Shown here one piece after another: positions 1 to 5,087 of a stretch of DNA of 7,606 nt; position 1 is the stretch's first letter, and each line of letters begins with the position of its first letter. The stretch lies in assembly GCA_002352045.1 (NCBI GenBank), contig DEHT01000036.1:18393-25998 (forward strand), written 5' to 3'. Under the pieces are notes generated by a model, which saw only the letters and a list, made by a program, of their open reading frames with translations, was not told the origin of the DNA and ran no database searches. Made by a program: the position numbers and the translations under genes. The DNA comes from Chitinophagaceae bacterium UBA2793. GTDB lineage: Bacteria; Bacteroidota; Bacteroidia; Chitinophagales; Chitinophagaceae.

Positions 1-90
1 TACGATTGTAATTTTACTCTATAAACAGAGTGAAATGATAGATTATTTACTATTTGGCTTGTAATTTCAGCATTGTTAAAAAAGGGCAAA
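1..90. other. Left-edge intergenic sequence
   Basis: This AT-rich stretch precedes the first RNA unit. It contains a small hairpin, ACTCT-ataaac-AGAGT, around 17-32. Two plus-strand frames run in from the edge and stop at 22-24 and 62-64, but neither fragment is long enough to support a gene. I see nothing else here. Confidence 0.4.
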
Positions 91-97
91 TGCGCTC

Positions 98-128
98 TTG
101 TTTTGCCTTTGTTTATCATTCATCTTTG
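98..128 (+). promoter_or_regulatory. Promoter of RNA unit 1
   Basis: TTG (98-100), a 20-nt gap and CATCTTTG (121-128) resemble the Bacteroidetes primary-sigma consensus TTG-N19/20-TAnnTTTG, with C for T at the first -7 position. The same elements with the same spacing occur at RNA unit 2. A 19-nt identical block (91-109 here, 2464-2482 there) covers the -33 region and its upstream flank. The expected start is about 4-6 nt past the box, which is where the 5' arm of the RNA helix begins (133). Confidence 0.65.
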
Positions 129-132
129 TGTA

Positions 133-259
133 AGAAGTTGATTGATATGGTTCACAATTAAATATCAATCATGTCCAAGAATCCTGATAAAGCCGAATTA
201 AAGAATTTTTTCAATTATCCAGAAAAAACCGTTTTAAAATTCAATATCAGTCAACTTCT
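133..259 (+). promoter_or_regulatory. 5' switch-like domain of RNA unit 1
   Basis: AGAAGTTGATTGATAT (133-148) can pair along its whole length with ATATCAGTCAACTTCT (244-259): 16 bp with one U-G wobble (142/250). Its inner part (139-148) can instead pair with ATATCAATCA (162-171) across a 13-nt loop, forming a 10-bp hairpin. Both pairings use the same 5' bases and exclude each other. The local hairpin can form first during transcription, and the distal arm could later displace it. Both alternatives recur in unit 2, with a different loop length and a 9-bp local stem. Confidence 0.65.
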
Positions 260-663
260 ACTTTTTAAAAGTTCTTTTAAATACTGTTTTTAAAAACCAA
301 TATCTAAGGCTTATGCTGTAAAAGGCGATGATAGCCACTTTAAAATCCAGCGTCCTTAAGAAAAAACGCAATCCAAACATCCGCCTATGCTGCCAATACA
401 GCGATAATGGCAAAAACAAACCAACCCAGTTCCTGTAGAAAACCAAAAATTGATTATCCTAAAAAGCCATTTGCGAAAGCAATTGGAAGAAAAACCAAAA
501 CGAATCTACATCCGACGAAAAACCAACAGATTTAAACCCTAAAAGCCTTGCCGTAAGGCGGCCGAAGATGAACACTGAAACCAGGATAAACTTATTTAAC
601 CGTAAAAGACAATTTCTGAAAAACCTTACCCCAGAGTTGTAAAAAAGTGGTTTACCTGATTTG

Positions 664-693
664 ACTCCCACAGTAGAACTGTGGGAGTTTTTT
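664..693 (+). terminator. Intrinsic terminator of RNA unit 1
   Basis: ACTCCCACAGT (664-674) and ACTGTGGGAGT (678-688) form a perfect 11-bp stem with a 3-nt loop, followed by a T-run (688-693) and more Ts. On the minus strand the stem is not followed by a T-run, so it acts mainly for plus-strand transcription. It lies 24 nt beyond the convergent peroxidase stop codon. Confidence 0.88.
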
Positions 694-717
694 GTTTTGG
701 TACTTTTTAAATCATTT

Positions 718-2226
718 TTACAAAAGCACTACTCCTTCTGCAATCCTATTCAAGTCGGCAATCGTAAAATCTCTTTGAAATCTATAGTGCTCAAAGCAAG
801 GTAGGGTTGGTTTCCAAAATGGGTTTTGACATAAGTAAGATTGATTGTCGCCTTCTATTAAACCAATCATTAGTTCGGCTACTATTCTGGCTCCAACTTT
901 TCCCAAACGCACACCGCCTGTTTCCACCTCTGCTTCTTTTAAGATATAATACCAAAGTGGTGTACTGTTTTCAAAATTTACTTTGTATGGTTTTAAATTA
1001 TCAAAAACATCTGCATCGAGAATTTCCATTTTCATGGCATGTGCCACTCTTTGACCTGATGGTAATGAAAAACTCAACCCTCTCAATAAATTCCGTTGCG
1101 CCAAAGAAGTAATATCGCCTGTAGGGAAGCCCAATAAATCAAACAAGGGTGTACTCATTTTTGTATCTATCAATTTATTGGCTCTCATTAAACCATCTTG
1201 TAAATTGAAAAAGGTACTCCAATCAATAAACCTTCTATTGGCTCTTTTGCCGCCACGCAAATCATCAGGGTCGTTTCCATTGGCCAAAGTATGATCGAAT
1301 ATTTTAGCAAAAAATGGAGTTGCTGGCGTTTCACTGGAGTTGCCAAAATTAGCCCGATACGATGGGCGAATTTGACTATGCCCAAATCTATAAGCAGCAA
1401 CAGAAAATTCAACCGGAATAAAGGGCTCATTATTCCAACTGTAAAATTTTCGACCATTATCTAAAATGTCTTTCACTACATCATTGCCACAAAGCAGCGG
1501 CAAAAATTCATGTATTATTATCCATTGATAATGCCATCTTACCATTTCCTGCGCTTCATTAAAAATAGTTGAAGGAGATTTTGTTGGATATTTTGCTCTC
1601 AATTGTTCTACTATCTTATTATGAAATTGAAGAAATAATAAGTGCAATTGACTTACTATTAAATTTTCATCGTTCCTTGGATCGCCAATGAGAGCTGTGT
1701 TTTGTGTATTTCGGGGTAAATCAAATTTGGCAATTCCGTCCTTGCCGGTTACTCCCAATGGTTCTATTAAAAAATGAATGCCACCAAAACCATCTTGCTG
1801 GTCATATAAATGTGGCGATGCGCCGGGGCCGCTTCCATAAACATTATCTAAACTTAAACTGGGTGTTCTAAAGTTTGCTACAAATTCGGGATCGGCCTGC
1901 CGCTCAAGGGATGATGTTGGATCAAATGTCATATCATGATCAATAAACTGCCCCAAAAAAGTCATGCCCGCTCCCATTACCGGATGGTTGGGATTATCTG
2001 TCTGCAAATCTAAATCGGTTATTAGTTCTGCAGCAGTTTTGGTTAAGTCATCCTCTGCGTCCATTATACCGCCTTTTTTACCCATATCTTTTAAGGCATT
2101 TTCAACTTTTGTTGAACGGGTAGCAAAAGGAGGAAGATTGCCAAAAATTCTACCGAATTTTCCTTTATCCATGTACCTGGATGAGTATGGAATTATATTC
2201 GCATAAAGTGCTCCGTGATGTGACAT
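718..2226 (-). CDS. Heme peroxidase, animal (cyclooxygenase-peroxidase) superfamily, bacterial branch
   Basis: The 502-aa protein resembles the bacterial members of the An_peroxidase family, which use heme to oxidise substrates with peroxide. GQFIDHD at residues 92-98 matches the myeloperoxidase distal segment, giving distal Gln93, Asp96, distal His97 and calcium-ligand Asp98. YRFGHSQIRP (279-288) supplies the proximal His283. Asn379 (AQRNLLRG) fits the Asn that hydrogen-bonds the proximal His, and LPSGQRVA (388-395) is typical of the bacterial branch. Where myeloperoxidase has the catalytic Arg and heme-linked Glu (LLREHN), this protein reads LLFLQFHN, with Gln200 and Phe201. There is no signal peptide or membrane segment, so it is probably cytoplasmic. 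The ATG at 2226 gives a full N-terminus with a good promoter 40 nt upstream. The natural substrate cannot be read from sequence. The gene is flanked by two paralogous RNA units, convergent with one and divergent from the other. Confidence 0.9.
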   Translation of the reverse strand: MSHHGALYANIIPYSSRYMDKGKFGRIFGNLPPFATRSTKVENALKDMGKKGGIMDAEDDLTKTAAELITDLDLQTDNPNHPVMGAGMTFLGQFIDHDMTFDPTSSLERQADPEFVANFRTPSLSLDNVYGSGPGASPHLYDQQDGFGGIHFLIEPLGVTGKDGIAKFDLPRNTQNTALIGDPRNDENLIVSQLHLLFLQFHNKIVEQLRAKYPTKSPSTIFNEAQEMVRWHYQWIIIHEFLPLLCGNDVVKDILDNGRKFYSWNNEPFIPVEFSVAAYRFGHSQIRPSYRANFGNSSETPATPFFAKIFDHTLANGNDPDDLRGGKRANRRFIDWSTFFNLQDGLMRANKLIDTKMSTPLFDLLGFPTGDITSLAQRNLLRGLSFSLPSGQRVAHAMKMEILDADVFDNLKPYKVNFENSTPLWYYILKEAEVETGGVRLGKVGARIVAELMIGLIEGDNQSYLCQNPFWKPTLPCFEHYRFQRDFTIADLNRIAEGVVLL

Positions 2227-2266
2227 AATGTTAGCTTTAGGTAGTTTGAGAAATGTGATTCAATTA

Positions 2267-2297
2267 TAAAACTAAGCAACATCCATTGCCATGTCAA
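2267..2297 (-). promoter_or_regulatory. Probable peroxidase promoter
   Basis: Read on the minus strand, TTG (2297-2295), a 20-nt gap and TAGTTTTA (2274-2267) fit the Bacteroidetes TTG-N19/20-TAnnTTTG pattern with one mismatch (final G to A). The implied leader is about 35 nt. The match is by eye only. Confidence 0.5.
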
Positions 2298-2325
2298 TAC
2301 CTTAACTAGCGTATTGAATTATTTG

Positions 2326-2347
2326 TATAATATGAGTGCATATTATA
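2326..2347. promoter_or_regulatory. Perfect AT-rich inverted repeat, candidate operator
   Basis: TATAATATG (2326-2334) and CATATTATA (2339-2347) are perfect 9-bp inverted arms around a 4-nt spacer. The site lies between the divergent peroxidase promoter and RNA unit 2 promoter, where a dimeric regulator could affect either. In AT-rich DNA such a palindrome can also arise by chance. Confidence 0.35.
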
Positions 2348-2403
2348 AAGTGAAGCAGTACAATATAGTAGATTTACTAATTACGATAAGGGATACTTAC
2401 TAA

Positions 2404-2435
2404 ACACGGCATTGGTTATTTACGAGAAGCCGTGT
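2404..2435. repeat. Inverted repeat ACACGGC / GCCGTGT
   Basis: ACACGGC (2404-2410) and GCCGTGT (2429-2435) are perfect 7-bp arms around an 18-nt loop, ending 35 nt before the -33 box of RNA unit 2. There is no T-run after it on either strand, so it is not an obvious terminator. It could be an operator half-site pair or an RNA hairpin in an unseen transcript. Confidence 0.35.
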
Positions 2436-2470
2436 AATTACATCAATTCAAAAATAGAGCAATTGCGCTC

Positions 2471-2501
2471 TTGTTTTGCCTTGCTTATTGCCTCATCTTT
2501 G
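2471..2501 (+). promoter_or_regulatory. Promoter of RNA unit 2
   Basis: TTG (2471-2473), a 20-nt gap and CATCTTTG (2494-2501) repeat the unit 1 promoter exactly in core and spacing. The gap sequence itself has diverged after the shared GCCTT, so the core boxes appear to be under selection. The 5' helix arm begins 4 nt after the box in both units, consistent with a start at or next to 2506. Confidence 0.65.
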
Positions 2502-2505
2502 TGTT

Positions 2506-2629
2506 AGAAGTTGATTGATATTAGATAAATATCAATCCATAAGATGTCCAACAATCCTAATTAACCGAGAAGAGTTTACCAATATCCTGACTCGAAAAGC
2601 TATTTAAAATTCAATATCAGTCAACTTCT
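2506..2629 (+). promoter_or_regulatory. 5' switch-like domain of RNA unit 2
   Basis: AGAAGTTGATTGATAT (2506-2521) pairs with ATATCAGTCAACTTCT (2614-2629), 16 bp with the same U-G wobble as unit 1. Alternatively, 2513-2521 pairs with ATATCAATC (2529-2537) across a 7-nt loop. The intervening sequence differs from unit 1 while all three pairing segments are kept, which supports a structural role. Confidence 0.65.
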
Positions 2630-2919
2630 ACTTTTTAAAATTGTTCAATAATAATATATCTGTTCAATATTTAAGAGAAACCAAAAGCATCCAACGTCCA
2701 ATAAAAACAACCAAAATCCTAAAGAAGACCATAAAAAGTCCAAGTTCTAAAAAAAACCGATTAACCAATTATCCTACAACCATAGTGAGTGGAAAACTAT
2801 GGCGAAAAACAAACTTTGAAACCGGGAACATTATTTTCTTTTTGAACAAAAATTCAAAAATGGTAAAACCCAATTCCTGAAAACCGACTACTTTGAGTGT
2901 TAAGTTGGTTAACTTTTTA

Positions 2920-2956
2920 AAAACGTCCGAGGCTTGCGCTTTGGACGTTTTGCTTT
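2920..2956 (+). terminator. Intrinsic terminator of RNA unit 2
   Basis: AAAACGTCC (2920-2928) pairs with GGACGTTTT (2943-2951). The stem can extend inward through 2929-2933/2938-2942 with G-U pairs to a TTGC loop. The T-run is interrupted (TTTTGCTTTG). It ends just before the promoter of the next gene and so separates RNA unit 2 from the downstream coding operon. Confidence 0.8.
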
Positions 2957-2984
2957 GTAGCATACTTAAGCTTTATTAGCTTTG
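2954..2984 (+). promoter_or_regulatory. Strong promoter match abutting the next start codon
   Basis: TTTG (2954-2957), a 19-nt gap and TAGCTTTG (2977-2984) match the Bacteroidetes consensus TTTG-N19-TAnnTTTG in full. A start 4-6 nt past the box falls on or beside the ATG at 2988, which implies a leaderless or nearly leaderless mRNA. Confidence 0.6.
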
Positions 2985-2987
2985 CCA

Positions 2988-3764
2988 ATGATTTTTACTG
3001 AAGCTAAACAATATAAAGGCACGGCTAAACGCATTATTTCCCTGGTTCCCTCTATCACCGAGTTACTTCATTATTTTCAATTAAACAACGAAGTGGTAGG
3101 TATTACAAAATTTTGCATCCACCCAAACGACTGGTTTCGCAATAAAATAAGAATTGGCGGCACTAAAAATATTGATATTCAAAAAATTAAAAATTTACAT
3201 CCAGATTTAATTATTTGTAATAAAGAAGAAAATGTTAGAGAACAAATAGCTCAACTTGAAAATAAATTTGAGATACTGCTAACCGATGTTAATAATCTAT
3301 CGGAGGCTTTATCAACAATATCAGCTATAGGTAATATCTGCAATAAAACAACCGAATCCAATTCACTTATACAATCAATAGAAAACGAATTTTCAAAATT
3401 GCCAAAAGTTAAGCATGTGCTCAAAACGGCTTACCTTATTTGGAAAGATCCTATAATGACAATTGGAGGCGATACCTTTATAAATGACATTTTACAAAGG
3501 GCAGGTTTTGAAAATATTTTTTACAACAAGCAACGCTACCCTTCCATTACTTTAGAAACCCTCCGGCAAAAAAAAACAGAATTATTATTACTGAGTAGTG
3601 AACCCTATCCTTTTGTGGAGAAACATAAAACCTGGTTTAAACAAAATTTACCTAATACTAATGTTGTATTAGTAAATGGTGAAATGTTTAGCTGGTATGG
3701 AAGCCGCTTGCTTCACACAGCAGAATATATTAACGGCTTGCATAAGCTGTTGAATAAATACTAA
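2988..3764 (+). CDS. BtuF/TroA-type helical-backbone metal- or cobalamin-binding protein, no signal peptide
   Basis: The 258-aa protein has the features of periplasmic-binding-protein family 2 (COG0614/PF01497), which binds vitamin B12, siderophores or heme. RIISLVPSITELL (residues 15-27) is the typical first strand-turn. IGGTKNIDIQKIKNLHPDLI (56-75) matches the usual G-(x)-(D/N)-I-E-x-I-xx-L-x-PDL pattern. MTIGGDTFINDILQRAGFEN (157-176) and RYPSITLETL (183-192) are the second-lobe signatures. No signal peptide or lipobox is visible, so it is probably cytoplasmic, unlike transport BtuF. Soluble forms are common in Bacteroidetes and are often labelled cobalamin-binding protein. No transporter genes are adjacent. 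A TTG at 2982 is in frame, but it lies inside the -7 box and ATG 2988 fits better. The ligand is not determined. Confidence 0.82.
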   Translation: MIFTEAKQYKGTAKRIISLVPSITELLHYFQLNNEVVGITKFCIHPNDWFRNKIRIGGTKNIDIQKIKNLHPDLIICNKEENVREQIAQLENKFEILLTDVNNLSEALSTISAIGNICNKTTESNSLIQSIENEFSKLPKVKHVLKTAYLIWKDPIMTIGGDTFINDILQRAGFENIFYNKQRYPSITLETLRQKKTELLLLSSEPYPFVEKHKTWFKQNLPNTNVVLVNGEMFSWYGSRLLHTAEYINGLHKLLNKY

Positions 3765-3796
3765 CTACAATGCATTGCCTATATAAAAAACCATGT

Positions 3797-3827
3797 TTTT
3801 ATTTAAAATCAATTTCTCTTACTTTTA
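3797..3827 (+). promoter_or_regulatory. Weak promoter-like sequence before fbaA
   Basis: TACTTTTA (3820-3827) is a one-mismatch -7 box; the -33 position holds only TTT. A start near 3832 would leave a leader of about 13 nt. The alternative is read-through from the upstream gene, whose stop is 80 nt before the fbaA start. Confidence 0.3.
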
Positions 3828-3844
3828 CAAAAAATCAACTAATT

Positions 3845-4912
3845 ATGGGTAAATACAGAGCCGGTGTTTTATTCGGCGATGAGCTGGAAGCATTATATAA
3901 TGATGCAAAGGACAATCAATTTGCTTTGCCGGCAGTAAACTGCATAGGCACCAATTCTATAAACGCTACGCTTGAAGCAGCCGCAAAAGTAAACTCACCT
4001 GTTATTATTCAATTTAGCAATGGTGGTGCACAGTTTGTGGCAGGTAAAGGCATGCCGAATGATAAATTACAAGGCAATATTGCCGGTGGCGTTTCAGGTG
4101 CATTGCATATTCACAATGTAGCAAAACACTATGGAGTACCGGTTGTATTACATACCGACCATGCAGCTAAAAAATGGTTACCCTGGGTAAGTGGTTTAAT
4201 TGATGCGGGAGAACAATTTTATAAAGAAAAGGGTCAGCCTTTGTTCAGCTCTCATATGCTCGATTTAAGTGAAGAGCCCATTGAAGAGAATATTGCAACC
4301 TCTGTTGAATTTTATAAACGAATGGCTCCATTGGGAATGAGTATCGAAATTGAATTGGGTGTAACCGGAGGCGAAGAAGATGGTGTTGATAACAGCGACA
4401 TTGAAAACGATAAATTATATACCCAGCCAGAGCATGTAGCCTACTCCTATACTGAATTAAGTAAAGTGGGAAAACTGTTTACAGTTGCCGCAGCGTTTGG
4501 GAATGTGCATGGAGTTTACAAATCGGGCAATGTGCAATTGACACCTATTATCTTACATAATAGCCAGGTTTATATTGAACAAAAATTAGGTACAGGTAAA
4601 AAACCGGTTTATTTTGTATTTCATGGTGGCAGTGGTTCGCCACAGCATCAAATTAGAGAAGCTATTGGATATGGTGCCATTAAAATGAATATTGATACCG
4701 ATTTGCAATGGGCATTTTGGGAAGGCGTTTTAGATAATTATAAAAGCAAGGAAGCTTACTTACAAGGGCAATTAGGAAATCCCGAAGGACCTGATTCGCC
4801 TAATAAAAAATACTACGACCCCAGGGTATGGTTGCGTAAGGGTGAAGAAAGTTTTATTAAAAGATTGGAAGTAGCTTTTGACGATTTAAATTGTGTTAAC
4901 AGAAATGCATAG
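3845..4912 (+). CDS. fbaA: Class II fructose-1,6-bisphosphate aldolase
   Basis: This zinc-dependent enzyme cleaves fructose 1,6-bisphosphate to dihydroxyacetone phosphate and glyceraldehyde 3-phosphate in glycolysis, and runs in reverse in gluconeogenesis. The 355-aa protein is close to the 359 aa of E. coli FbaA and aligns with a constant offset of four. Catalytic Asp105 and zinc ligand His106 are in VLHTDHAA, Glu170 in IEIELG, catalytic Glu178 in TGGEEDGVDN, zinc ligands His222 (GNVHGVYKSGNV) and His260 (FVFHGGSGS), and Asn282 in MNIDTD. All key residues are present. ATG 3845 is preferred because MGKYRAGVLFGDEL is the usual family N-terminus; the in-frame ATG at 3770 would add 25 unrelated residues. 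It is cytoplasmic. No clear terminator separates it from accD, 175 nt downstream, so cotranscription is possible. Confidence 0.97.
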   Translation: MGKYRAGVLFGDELEALYNDAKDNQFALPAVNCIGTNSINATLEAAAKVNSPVIIQFSNGGAQFVAGKGMPNDKLQGNIAGGVSGALHIHNVAKHYGVPVVLHTDHAAKKWLPWVSGLIDAGEQFYKEKGQPLFSSHMLDLSEEPIEENIATSVEFYKRMAPLGMSIEIELGVTGGEEDGVDNSDIENDKLYTQPEHVAYSYTELSKVGKLFTVAAAFGNVHGVYKSGNVQLTPIILHNSQVYIEQKLGTGKKPVYFVFHGGSGSPQHQIREAIGYGAIKMNIDTDLQWAFWEGVLDNYKSKEAYLQGQLGNPEGPDSPNKKYYDPRVWLRKGEESFIKRLEVAFDDLNCVNRNA

Positions 4913-5087
4913 GTGCTGCAACAATAATTTTCATTTTTTTAAAACTAAAGCCCACGGTAAATCAATCCCTATACTAAACGGATTAATATTTTAGACAGAT
5001 TTATTTCCGAATAATACCGATGAGATAGTTGTTTAAATTTATGAAATTGGTCTATTACAAATATCCAATCGGTATAAAAGCTAAACA
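4913..5087 (+). promoter_or_regulatory. accD leader with long-range inverted repeat
   Basis: The fbaA-accD spacer contains ATACCGAT (5014-5021) and ATCGGTAT (5068-5075), perfect 8-bp inverted arms 46 nt apart. The second arm ends 12 nt before the accD ATG. In RNA this would close a stem next to the translation start. No full promoter consensus or terminator is evident in the spacer. Confidence 0.35.

Larger units (their letters stand above)
133..693 (+). ncRNA. Candidate large non-coding RNA, unit 1
   Basis: This appears to be a stand-alone RNA of about 560 nt, from a promoter ending at 128 to an intrinsic terminator at 664-693. The 5' domain (133-259) is closed by a 16-bp helix. A 38-nt block (233-270) is identical to 2603-2640 in unit 2. 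The body is A-rich and G-poor and carries about 31 CC sites between 171 and 660 against about 8 GG runs, mostly as A/U-CC-N-A. Weaker matches to unit 2 continue to the 3' end, for example GAAACC at 577-582 and CAATTTCTGAAAAACC at 610-625. A small hairpin, GCCTT-gccgt-AAGGC, lies at 545-559. The only plus-strand frame starting near the 5' end (ATG 171, 40 codons) is not kept in unit 2, so coding is unlikely. I do not recognise the family; a diverged 6S-like RNA is one possibility for the 5' domain. The RNA converges on the peroxidase gene. Confidence 0.72.
2506..2956 (+). ncRNA. Candidate large non-coding RNA, unit 2
   Basis: This is a shorter paralogue of unit 1, about 450 nt, with the same promoter, the same 16-nt helix arms (2506-2521 and 2614-2629) and the 38-nt identical block (2603-2640). 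Its body holds 20 CC sites between 2541 and 2890, every one preceded by A or T and 15 fitting A/T-CC-N-A, against only 4 GG runs. Four sites at 2757, 2765, 2773 and 2780 are spaced 8, 8 and 7 nt. A 7-bp hairpin, CCATAGT/ACTATGG, lies at 2780-2802. Matches to unit 1 near the 3' end include GAAACC (2818-2823) and CAATTCCTGAAAACC (2871-2885). The reading frame opened by the conserved ATGTCCAA stops after six codons (ATG 2544). An open plus-strand frame across 2641-2880 is low-complexity and not shared, so it is not counted. The terminator differs in sequence from that of unit 1. Confidence 0.72.

Noticed and set aside
171..293. A 40-codon reading frame starting in the 5' domain of RNA unit 1 (MSKNPDKAELKNFF...).
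   Set aside because: The matching frame in unit 2 stops after six codons (MSNNPN), and the conservation follows base pairing rather than codons. A very short leader peptide remains possible but is unsupported.
258..671. Two minus-strand frames of 62 and 70 codons across RNA unit 1.
   Set aside because: Their Phe/Leu/Arg-rich products are the antisense of an A-rich RNA, with no domain and no counterpart in unit 2.
133..693. Retron msr/msd, group II intron, tmRNA or RNase P RNA.
   Set aside because: No reverse transcriptase is in the window, and no domain V, tRNA-like ends, or RNase P core motifs were seen. Only an Rfam search could exclude distant relatives.
807..2206. Plus- and minus-strand frames overlapping the peroxidase gene.
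   Set aside because: They are shadows of a full-length gene with clear catalytic motifs.
2641..2880. A 79-codon plus-strand frame inside RNA unit 2.
   Set aside because: It is Lys/Asn/Thr-rich low complexity as expected from A-rich RNA, has no homologous frame in unit 1, and lies between the RNA's promoter and terminator.
2506..2987. RNA unit 2 as a riboswitch leader of the BtuF-like gene.
   Set aside because: Its paralogue ends convergent to a gene and so cannot be a leader. No cobalamin-riboswitch B12 box was seen, and the BtuF-like gene has its own full-consensus promoter after the terminator.
3770..3844. An N-terminal 25-residue extension of fbaA from ATG 3770.
   Set aside because: The added residues do not resemble the family, while the internal ATG gives the standard N-terminus and length.
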